Source of the DNA: Syntrophaceae bacterium UBA4778
Lineage (GTDB): Bacteria > Desulfobacterota > Syntrophia > Syntrophales > UBA4778
Assembly (NCBI GenBank): GCA_002403175.1
Contig: DHHG01000335.1
Location: 1-24,423, forward strand
Reading direction: 5' to 3'
DNA length: 24,423 nucleotides
In this document: positions 17,143 to 23,477 of the stretch, one piece after another
Numbering within the stretch: the stretch's first letter is position 1
Layout: each line of letters opens with the position of its first letter
Program-made: the position numbers and the translations under genes
Notes under the pieces: model-generated
The model's database searches: none
What the model saw: only the letters and a program-made list of their open reading frames with translations
What the model was told of the DNA's origin: nothing

Positions 17143-17839
17143 GAATATTCTTTCCTATTCCTTTTCCAGTCTCCCTCTTCTCGACAAGGCCCTGACGCAT
17201 CGATCCTATATCAACGAAAATCAGGACCGCGATTTGAAGGACAACGAAAGGCTGGAATTCCTGGGTGATGCTGTGCTCGACCTCTGTATCAGCGACGTGC
17301 TGATGAGGGCATTCCCTGATTATACCGAGGGTCAGTTATCCAAAATTCGCGCTTCCATTGTGAACGAACCGACTTTGGCGGAGCTGTCCAAAACGTTTCG
17401 ATTAGGCGATTTTCTCCTACTTGGCAAAGGCGAAGAAATATCCGGAGGAAGAACAAAAAATTCAATTCTCTCCAACACCTTTGAAGCAGTGATTGCCGCC
17501 ATCTATCTGGATAGCGGGTATGACAAGACGCTGGCCTTCATCAAAAATTTGTTCATGCCTTACATTGAGAAATGGATTCATTTCCCGATCTATAAGGACT
17601 ACAAGACATTCCTTCAGGAGTTCAGTCAAAATCGATTCAAGGTGGTACCGAAATACCAGCTCATCCGCGAATCGGGTCCCGATCACGATAAAGTTTTCTA
17701 CATCCAATTGACGATCGCGGACCTTCTGACGTCTACAGGAGTTGGGAAAAACAAAAAAGAGGCCGAGCAGCAGGCCGCCAGGCAGGCCATTGAAGAATTA
17801 CAGAGAACGGGACAACTGGAGCCGGATACCACAGGATGA
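17108..17839 (+). CDS. rnc: Ribonuclease III
   Basis: Double-strand-specific endoribonuclease that processes rRNA precursors and regulates mRNAs. It has 243 residues. The signature NERLEFLGDAVLDL lies at 46-59 with catalytic Glu50 and Asp54, and the second catalytic pair lies around SILSNTFEAVIAAIYLD. A C-terminal double-stranded RNA-binding domain covers about 160-235 (DYKTFLQEFSQ to KNKKEAEQQAARQAIEEL). The gene begins inside the last 35 bases of mtaB and is part of an RNA-maintenance run with the radical SAM gene, era and der. No strong ribosome binding site is seen before ATG 17108, so translation may be coupled to mtaB. Confidence 0.97.
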   Translation: METRINRLKELENILSYSFSSLPLLDKALTHRSYINENQDRDLKDNERLEFLGDAVLDLCISDVLMRAFPDYTEGQLSKIRASIVNEPTLAELSKTFRLGDFLLLGKGEEISGGRTKNSILSNTFEAVIAAIYLDSGYDKTLAFIKNLFMPYIEKWIHFPIYKDYKTFLQEFSQNRFKVVPKYQLIRESGPDHDKVFYIQLTIADLLTSTGVGKNKKEAEQQAARQAIEELQRTGQLEPDTTG

Positions 17840-17890
17840 CCCTACGGAATCACTTTCGAAATTGGTCCGGTCTGATCGCTTCTGACTGAC

Positions 17891-19054
17891 ATGGTTAAAA
17901 GAATCGTACCCATTTTTCTCCCGAATCGGGGCTGTCCTCACCGATGCCTGTTCTGCAATGAAAAGATTACAGCGGGTGACCATCCGGATCGAATTTCGCG
18001 CCGGCATATCGCAGAAGCAGTTGAATGTTACTTGGGCAAATCTTTAAACGCAGAACGCAGCGTTATCCGGGGTTCTCATCCGGAGAGGACCGAGGCTTCG
18101 GCATACGTTGGAAATACTATTAGCAATTCCTGCAGAGCATCTGGAGCTGGTAGATCTAATGCAGCATTGGATGCTGAAAGGCAGATCGCCTTTTACGGGG
18201 GCAATTTCACCGGCATCGAGTATGATTACCAGAGAGAACTCCTGAATACGGCCCAGGAGTTTGTTGAAGCGGGTATCATCGATTCCATACGGATTTCGAC
18301 CAGACCCGATTACATTGATGAAGAAACGGTCAGTCTTTTGCAGGAATACTCCGTCAGGAACGTCGAGATTGGATCGCAATCCATGGTCGATTCCGTTCTC
18401 GCCCGCTGCGGCCGGGAACATACGGCAGCAGATACGGTCAGGGCCATAGAGAATTTAAAATCTAGCGGATTCCAGACGGGGATTCACCTGATGGCGGGAC
18501 TCCCCGGAGATGATCGGCACGGGTTTGATTATACGATCGATCGGGTAATCGCCCTTAAACCGGATACGGTACGAATTCACCCGACCATCGTCTTTGCGGA
18601 TACGGGATTGGCGGATCTGTACCACGCAGGGGATTATATCCCGCTTGATCTGGAAACCGCCGTCGATTACTGTTGCCATGCGCTGACCCAGTTCCGGCAG
18701 GCCGGTATCGACGTGATCAGGATGGGCCTGCAAGCTACAGCGCAGATGGAAGAGCCGGGTGCGATCGTGGCGGGACCTTTTCACCCTGCCTTCAGATCGC
18801 TGGTTGAAGGATCGATCTTTCTGAAAATGGCGGAATCCATGCTGGAATTTCTCGATGGAAAAAGAGGCGATTCATTTGAATTTCGCGTATCTGAACGGGA
18901 TCTGTCCGACTTTCGGGGAATTAGAAACCGCAATATGAATCACTTGAAAGAACGCTTCGGTGAGAGTATTTCGGTATATCCCGATCCATGTCTCGTCAGA
19001 GGCGAAATCGTTCTGGAAAGCGGTGACAGGAGAATCGTTAAAAAACGTAATTAG
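17891..19054 (+). CDS. Elp3-like radical SAM protein with an apparent internal insertion
   Basis: A 387-residue radical SAM protein with CxxxCxxC at Cys15, Cys19 and Cys22 (NRGCPHRCLFCNEK). FYGGNFTG (101-108), IRISTRPDYIDEE, VEIGSQSM and HLMAGLPGDD follow; these are typical of the Elp3/YhcC-related group that is often found beside rnc. It lacks an acetyltransferase domain. Residues about 51-97, between the first helix and RQIAFYGGNF, look extra: relatives usually join these parts with a short linker. The added stretch is Ser/Arg/Ala-rich and holds its own small palindromes. The frame is kept throughout, so the gene may still be functional. The substrate is unknown; tRNA modification is a reasonable guess from the family and from neighbours mtaB and rnc. 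No strong ribosome binding site precedes ATG 17891. Confidence 0.85.
   Translation: MVKRIVPIFLPNRGCPHRCLFCNEKITAGDHPDRISRRHIAEAVECYLGKSLNAERSVIRGSHPERTEASAYVGNTISNSCRASGAGRSNAALDAERQIAFYGGNFTGIEYDYQRELLNTAQEFVEAGIIDSIRISTRPDYIDEETVSLLQEYSVRNVEIGSQSMVDSVLARCGREHTAADTVRAIENLKSSGFQTGIHLMAGLPGDDRHGFDYTIDRVIALKPDTVRIHPTIVFADTGLADLYHAGDYIPLDLETAVDYCCHALTQFRQAGIDVIRMGLQATAQMEEPGAIVAGPFHPAFRSLVEGSIFLKMAESMLEFLDGKRGDSFEFRVSERDLSDFRGIRNRNMNHLKERFGESISVYPDPCLVRGEIVLESGDRRIVKKRN
18041..18181 (+). repeat. Possible in-frame palindromic insertion within the radical SAM gene
   Basis: About 140 bases encode residues 51-97 of the radical SAM protein. They contain ATCCGG repeated directly, CCGAGGCTTCGG (a near-palindrome around 18090) and CAGCAT/ATGCTG arms with a 3-base loop (18162-18176). 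The translated IRGSHPERTEAS resembles the frames read from dispersed palindromic repeats in other genomes. Boundaries are estimated from where the family pattern stops and resumes. Confidence 0.35.
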
Positions 19055-19302
19055 ATAAAAATACAGCGGAGAGAAGCAGACGGTGCCACTTTTTCTCCGA
19101 ACGGGCTCTCTGGCTTGTCGTTTCACGTATTCATCTATGGGGGATGTTTTGCCCCCTCCGCCGTCGCGACCGCTCACGCGCTCGCGCTTCGGCTTCCCCC
19201 ATATCTGAATCCGGAAACGAACAGCGCCCTTCCGCCATTTCGGAAGAAAAAGCAGCCCCGCCTGCTTCTTAATAATGGCAATATAAGTTTAAAGAGTTCT
19301 AA
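19055..19302. other. Non-coding gap before era with GC-rich palindromic element
   Basis: This 248-base gap has no convincing gene. It holds a perfect 9-bp inverted repeat, TATGGGGGA (19136-19144) and TCCCCCATA (19195-19203), flanking a GC-rich core with many CGC trinucleotides. A second possible hairpin lies earlier, CGGAGA with TCTCCG around 19067-19100. Neither is followed by a T tract on the plus strand. The 73-residue frame crossing the gap is low-complexity and runs into era, so I do not call it. Confidence 0.4.
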
Positions 19303-20199
19303 ATGGAGTCTCTCTTGTTCAAATCAGGATTCATAGGCATTATCGGCCGACCGAATGTCGGCAAGTCAACATTGCTCAATGCGCTCATCGGTGAAAAACT
19401 CGCCATTGCGACCTATAAACCGCAGACGACGCGCAATCGTATTACGGGGATCAAAAACCTGGAGAACGGCCAGTTGATCTTTGTCGATACGCCCGGTATT
19501 CACCGGGGCACTTCCCCCCTGAATAAATACATGGTCAATGTGGCGGTAGACACCCTGGGGTCTGTTGATCTGGTTATGTTTTTGGTGGAAGCCGGTTCCG
19601 AACCCAATGAGGATGATCTTTATACGATAAACCTTTTAAAGGAAGCCAGGCTCCCGGTTATTCTGGTGATCAATAAAATTGATCTCGTCCGCAAGGATAT
19701 TCTCCTCCCGATGATCGATCAATTCAGGAAATTACATGATTTCATAGAGATCATCCCCATCTCCGCCCGCACCGGAGACGGAATTCCGATTCTGATCGAA
19801 AGTATCCTGAAGATTCTTCCGGAAGGACCGCAGTATTTCCCTGAAGACCAGCTCACCGACTCTTCGGAGCGTTTCCTGGCTGCCGAAATTATCCGGGAAA
19901 AAATAATCCTTTTAACCGAGCAGGAAGTCCCCTATTCCTCGGCGGTTATCATCGACAGCTTTAAGGAAGACGAAGCCAAAAACCTGATTCGCATCCAGGC
20001 GACAATCACGGTTGAAAAGGATTCCCAGAAAGGGATCATTATCGGCAAGCGCGGCGCCATGCTCAAAGAGATCGGAACGCGCGCCAGGCTCGATATGGAA
20101 AAATTCTTTGCCGCTCGGATTTATCTGGAACTATTCGTCCGGGTAAAAAAGAAATGGACCCAGGATGTGAAACAGTTGAAAGACCTGGGATATGAATGA
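19303..20199 (+). CDS. era: GTPase Era
   Basis: Essential GTPase that binds the 3' end of 16S rRNA and assists 30S subunit maturation. It has 298 residues. The G1 motif is GRPNVGKST in GIIGRPNVGKSTLLNAL, G2/G3 are PQTTRNRITGI and VDTPGIH, and G4 is NKID. The C-terminal KH domain covers about 205-290, with GIIIGKRGAMLKEIGTRARLDMEKF supplying the GxxG-type RNA-binding loop. The start ATG 19303 has AAAGAG about 8 bases upstream. It is followed by an inverted-repeat gap and then der, another ribosome-assembly GTPase. Confidence 0.97.
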   Translation: MESLLFKSGFIGIIGRPNVGKSTLLNALIGEKLAIATYKPQTTRNRITGIKNLENGQLIFVDTPGIHRGTSPLNKYMVNVAVDTLGSVDLVMFLVEAGSEPNEDDLYTINLLKEARLPVILVINKIDLVRKDILLPMIDQFRKLHDFIEIIPISARTGDGIPILIESILKILPEGPQYFPEDQLTDSSERFLAAEIIREKIILLTEQEVPYSSAVIIDSFKEDEAKNLIRIQATITVEKDSQKGIIIGKRGAMLKEIGTRARLDMEKFFAARIYLELFVRVKKKWTQDVKQLKDLGYE

Positions 20200-20205
20200 A
20201 TTTTT

Positions 20206-20322
20206 AGTGAATAGTGAATTGTAAATAGTAAATAGATAAAACACGAAGTGAAATCAGAGCAATGTGACTAGTTTTTCACTTTTTACTTTTAACTATTCAC
20301 TATTTACTATTCACTATTCACT
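20206..20322. repeat. Long imperfect inverted repeat between era and der
   Basis: Arms of 32 bases (20206-20237 and 20291-20322) are inverted copies with 3 mismatches; both are built from AGTGAATAGT/GTAAATAGT units. Nested inner arms around GAAGTGAAA and TTTCACTTT extend the symmetry, so nearly all 117 bases can fold into one hairpin. It is AT-rich, unlike the flanking genes, and occupies almost the whole gap. It contains no open frame and no T tract after the stem. A MITE-like or intergenic repeat is likely. Confidence 0.75.
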
Positions 20323-20340
20323 TACTTAAGAAGGAGTTAC

Positions 20341-21666
20341 ATGAAACCAATCATTGCCATTATCGGACGGCCGAACGTCGGGAAATCGACCCTATTCAAC
20401 CGCCTTTCCGAACACAAAAAGGCCATTGTGATCGACGAACCTGGGGCCACCCGGGACCGTAACTACGCCGAAGCAGAATGGGGAGGGCATTTTTTTACCC
20501 TGATCGATACGGGTGGGTTCGAACCCATTTCGAATGAGAAGATCCTGATTCAAATGCGCGAGCAGACGAGCCTGGCGATCGAAGAAGCTAATGTCATCAT
20601 CTTCCTTCTGGACGGCAAGGACGGCCTGACACCCGCAGATAAGGAGATCACCAACCTGCTCAGAAAAGCGGGCAAGCCTGTTTTCTACGTGGTAAATAAG
20701 ATCGACGGGCCGAAACACGAAAATTTTGCGATGGAGTTTTATGCACTTGGCATCGATCAGATATTTACCATTTCTTCACAACATGGGCTGGGAATCGGCG
20801 AGCTGATGGACGAGGTGGTTCAGGACCTGCCCAAGATAGAACCTCCTCAGGAAGAAGCGGAAGAGCGGATCCGCATTGCCGTGATCGGAAGACCGAACAC
20901 GGGTAAGTCCTCTCTCGTCAACAAGATCCTCGGCTATGAAAGGACGATTGTCAATCCGATCGCCGGAACGACGAGGGACGCCATCGATACCCCCTTCCAG
21001 ATCGGGGATACGAAATACACGCTTATCGATACCGCCGGAATCCGCCGCAAGAGCAGGATCAGCCTATCTCTGGAAAAATACAGCATCATGGAGGCGCTTC
21101 GTACCCTGGACCGTTCCGATGTCGCCCTGATCATGATCGATGCGGAGGAAGGAATTACTGAGCAGGACGCCAAGATAGCCGGACTGGCCCTTGAAAAAGG
21201 AGTCCTCTGCATCGTTGTCGTCAATAAATGGGATCTGATTGCCAAAGACAACAGTACGGTGGGAAACTACGTACGAAAAATCAAAGACGAATTGAAATTT
21301 CTCGATTTCGCTCCTATTCTTTTCATATCCGCCCTTACAGGCCAGAGAGTTCAGAATATTTTTGAAACCATCGAAGGAGCTTACGGCCAGTTTACCAAAC
21401 GGGTGCAGACCTCGGAGGTGAATAAAAAAGTGCGGGAGTTTATCGCAGAAAACCCCGCTCCCCGCTATCGCAACAAGCCGCAGACAATCAGCTATGCCAC
21501 CCAGACAGGAATCAAGCCCCCCACTTTTGTCCTGTTCGTTAAGGAACCGAAGGCGATCCATTTTTCTTATAGGAGATATTTAGTAAACAGGATCAGGGAA
21601 GAATTCGGCTTCGATCAGACGCCGGTGAGGATTTACTTCAGGAAAAAAGGCAGGGCTGCGGAATGA
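20341..21666 (+). CDS. der: GTPase Der (EngA)
   Basis: Tandem-domain GTPase needed for 50S ribosomal subunit assembly. It has 441 residues. The first GTPase domain starts with IIGRPNVGKSTLFNRL and has DTGGFEP and NKIDGP. The second starts with AVIGRPNTGKSSLVNKI (about 179-195) and has DTAGIRRKSRI and NKWDL. A KH-like domain ends the protein (residues about 355-440, with KPPTFVLFVKEPKAIHFSYRRYLVNRIREEFGF). The start ATG 20341 has AAGGAG 5-6 bases upstream, the best ribosome binding site in the cluster. No clear terminator follows before the decayed transposase element. Confidence 0.97.
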   Translation: MKPIIAIIGRPNVGKSTLFNRLSEHKKAIVIDEPGATRDRNYAEAEWGGHFFTLIDTGGFEPISNEKILIQMREQTSLAIEEANVIIFLLDGKDGLTPADKEITNLLRKAGKPVFYVVNKIDGPKHENFAMEFYALGIDQIFTISSQHGLGIGELMDEVVQDLPKIEPPQEEAEERIRIAVIGRPNTGKSSLVNKILGYERTIVNPIAGTTRDAIDTPFQIGDTKYTLIDTAGIRRKSRISLSLEKYSIMEALRTLDRSDVALIMIDAEEGITEQDAKIAGLALEKGVLCIVVVNKWDLIAKDNSTVGNYVRKIKDELKFLDFAPILFISALTGQRVQNIFETIEGAYGQFTKRVQTSEVNKKVREFIAENPAPRYRNKPQTISYATQTGIKPPTFVLFVKEPKAIHFSYRRYLVNRIREEFGFDQTPVRIYFRKKGRAAE

Positions 21667-21700
21667 TAGATTTCTAAAATTTTGAAAGGATTGACTACTC

Positions 21701-22646
21701 CTAGTCGGGAGATAGTAGGGACGTCCATAAAATTATAACTATAAAGTCGCTAACCTGAAGTCCCTGCTCTTTTGCGATTTGCTCACCCCGTTTAACGGAT
21801 ATGCTGATGGCAGGCTGCGTCAGGCCGAGATCATTAGCAAGAGCTGTTGCAGTCACTCCCCATTCGCGTATCGCAAAATAGCAAAGAAGGCTTCGTGCCT
21901 GAACGATTTGCGGATATTTCACCGGGCTCATGAGCTGGATCGGCTCAATGTCATATCTTTCACCGATTTGCTGCGCTAACTGCAATATGCCGATGCCTAG
22001 TGATCGCAACCGATATCGGCGCTCAAGCTGTTCTTGGCTTTCCTTCAATATCGCCTCGACGAACTCGCCGGAACCCAAGATTCTTTCATCGCTCCTTATT
22101 CGCATATCGCCTTTCAGGTTCTCTGTTGCCGTCTTCCACCCTCCCGCATCCTCCGCCAACCAATTCCGGCCTGTTACCGGCTGCGATGCCTTCCATTACG
22201 AAATTGTGATATCGGCTTCTCGCTGTCCTCTTCGTTTTAATAGATACTGATCCAGGGATTCCGGATCGGTCACGATCCCCGCACGCAACGGATTCAAATG
22301 GATGTAGCGCGTCAATTCCAGCAGATAGGAATCCTCTTCGCACAATATCGACTTATACCTATTTTGAAAAAGATGACCATGACGATGATTATAGCTTACG
22401 GCGTATCCGGTCAATAATCTCCGCATGACAGTTGCAACAGGGACGTTACCGGTACTGATGAGAAAATGGGTGTGATTGGTCATCAAAGACCAAGCATAAC
22501 AGGCTGTGAATGTCTCTAATTTCCCCGATGCGCGACAGGTAGTCGTAAGGATCACGATCATCCCGGAATATTGCCTGCTGCTCTATCCCCCTGACCATGA
22601 TGTGGTGAAGCGCGCCCGGCGCATCTATTCTGGCTTGACGTGGCAT
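21701..22646 (-). pseudogene. REP-associated tyrosine transposase (RAYT), frameshifted
   Basis: Fragments in successive frames align with one Y1-transposase of the RAYT type. Frame A starts at ATG 22646 (MPRQARIDAPGALHHIMVRG) and runs to about 22500. Frame B carries YAWSLMTNHTHFLI, with the HxH metal motif, and then MRRLLTGYAVSYN, FQNRYKSIL and RYIHLNPLRAG, to about 22250. Frame C carries MEGIAAGNRPELVGGG (about 22215-22155). The last frame has AGGWKTATENLKGD, SDERILGSGEFVEAIL and a DnaA-C/helix-turn-helix-like end (ARSLLCYFAIREWG, LGLTQPAISISVKRGEQIA), stopping at 21701. Relatives read these in one frame of about 300 residues with a longer middle, so there are at least three lesions, one probably a deletion near 22230. 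The protein should be inactive. Confidence 0.85.
21718..21738 (+). repeat. Left terminal inverted repeat of the RAYT element
   Basis: Begins GGGACGTCCATAAAA and ends TTATAA. It is the exact reverse complement of 22685-22705 over 21 bases. It contains the palindrome GGACGTCC and overlaps the last codons of the transposase frame. Confidence 0.9.
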
Positions 22647-22684
22647 GTGTGACCTATAGCAATAGACGCTTGCCATTCGTCAAT

Positions 22685-22705
22685 TTATAATTTTATGGAC
22701 GTCCC
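22685..22705 (-). repeat. Right terminal inverted repeat of the RAYT element
   Basis: Begins TTATAATTTTATGG and ends ACGTCCC, the exact reverse complement of the left repeat. It lies 39 bases upstream of the transposase ATG at 22646. Confidence 0.9.
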
Positions 22706-22730
22706 CTTCTCCCCTCTTCTCCCCTCGAGC

Positions 22731-22776
22731 GCACGGAAAAAGGGCAAAGTGATCTTGCTTTGCCCTTTTTCCGTGC
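22731..22776 (-). terminator. Intrinsic terminator of pilA (probably bidirectional)
   Basis: A perfect 19-bp stem (22731-22749 with 22758-22776) closes an 8-base loop. The core is GGGCAAAG/CTTTGCCC, with A5 before and T5 after it in either direction. It lies 20 bases past the pilA stop codon and separates pilA from the RAYT element. Confidence 0.9.
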
Positions 22777-22796
22777 TTAATTGTTATGATTTTAAA

Positions 22797-23192
22797 TTAT
22801 CCTGCCGCTGGCGCCGCCGCCTTCGCCGCTGAAGTTATTGTTCCAGCAGGATCGACAGAATACGTCAAAGTGCCATTGGTGTGCGTCGCACTCAGACTCA
22901 ATGCTGCCATTGTTCCAGTAGTGATTGTAATCGGACAATCAGCACTCGCAGTATATCCATTTGTTGCCAAAAGATCGGCGGTTATAGTGCCGTTTGGATT
23001 TTCGGAAAAATACGCCTGAGCAGCTGTATATGCACTCCTTACACGCGACTGTGCATCTGCATTAAATCCTCTCTGACGGTACGCATTGAACTGCGGAATA
23101 GCAATCGCCGCCAGGATACCGATGATCGCGATGACGATCATCAACTCTACCAACGTAAAACCTTTTTCATCTCTTTTAAACTTTCTCAGCAT
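22797..23192 (-). CDS. pilA: Type IV pilin, PilA-like
   Basis: A prepilin of 131 residues. The leader MLRKFKRDEKG ends in Gly before Phe+1, and the mature protein starts FTLVELMIVIAIIGILAAIA with Glu+5, the standard prepilin peptidase and N-methylation site. The mature chain is 120 residues, longer than the 61-residue Geobacter pilin. A Gly/Thr/Ser/Ala-rich globular part with one Cys ends in AAAPAAG. Aromatic residues occur at mature positions 1, 24, 27, 32, 44, 50 and 51. The pilin is exported to the inner membrane and assembled into the fibre. GGGAGGT precedes two adjacent ATGs; the second (23192) has better spacing, the first (23195) adds one Met. A sigma54 promoter lies upstream and a terminator downstream. 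Confidence 0.95.
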   Translation of the reverse strand: MLRKFKRDEKGFTLVELMIVIAIIGILAAIAIPQFNAYRQRGFNADAQSRVRSAYTAAQAYFSENPNGTITADLLATNGYTASADCPITITTGTMAALSLSATHTNGTLTYSVDPAGTITSAAKAAAPAAG

Positions 23193-23295
23193 CATAATAC
23201 CTCCCTTTCTATTCTGCTTATCTGTTTTAAATTTATCTGCCAATTGTTATCGGAATTTCCGCCATTATCTTTAATCTCGTTCCGTAATCTGTCAG

Positions 23296-23311
23296 AGCAA
23301 GCGGCATGCCA
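23296..23311 (-). promoter_or_regulatory. Sigma54 promoter of pilA
   Basis: On the minus strand TGGCATG, four bases, TTGCT: a near-perfect match to the consensus TGGCACG-N4-TTGC(A/T), with the GG and GC doublets correctly spaced. Transcription should start about 12 bases downstream near 23285, giving a leader of about 90 bases. The adjacent gene encodes a sigma54 activator. Confidence 0.85.
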
Positions 23312-23417
23312 TAACAGGAAGGAAATTATTCACAATTCGTAAATACCGGTAATGAATGTATTTTCTCTACAATTGATTCGGCAATCGCTTTTAGAGACGG
23401 GTAAATTCCTGTCCGAC

Positions 23418-23453
23418 ATGCGTGATTTTCACGCATACAGGGGTGAATTTCAC
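23418..23453. promoter_or_regulatory. Two tandem dyads, probable activator binding sites for pilA
   Basis: ATGCGTGA-TTT-TCACGCAT (23418-23436) and GTGA-ATT-TCAC (23443-23453) share the core GTGA-N3-TCAC. Their cores start at 23422 and 23443, exactly 21 bp apart, two helical turns. They lie about 105-150 bases upstream of the sigma54 -24 box, the usual place for enhancer-binding proteins such as PilR or NtrC. Neither has a T tract, so a terminator for the upstream gene is less likely. Confidence 0.6.
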
Positions 23454-23477
23454 GGAAAAGACCCTAATGAGCGTCTG

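Larger units (their letters stand above)
21718..22705 (-). mobile_element. RAYT element bounded by perfect inverted repeats
   Basis: The decayed transposase lies between two perfect 21-bp inverted repeats, giving a 988-bp unit in the der-pilA gap. RAYT proteins act on REP-type palindromes that often flank their own gene, which fits this layout. No target-site duplication is evident next to the repeats, as expected for a Y1-type enzyme. Confidence 0.75.

Noticed and set aside
19115..19336. A 73-residue frame crossing the gap before era
   Set aside because: Low-complexity translation of a palindromic GC-rich element that then overlaps the true era start.
20206..20322. CRISPR-like reading of the repeated AGTGAATAGT units
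   Set aside because: The units are short, adjacent and arranged as two inverted arms, with no regular spacers and no cas genes nearby.
22086..22343. Separate small genes within the RAYT region
   Set aside because: Each fragment matches a successive part of one transposase, so they are pieces of a pseudogene, not independent genes.
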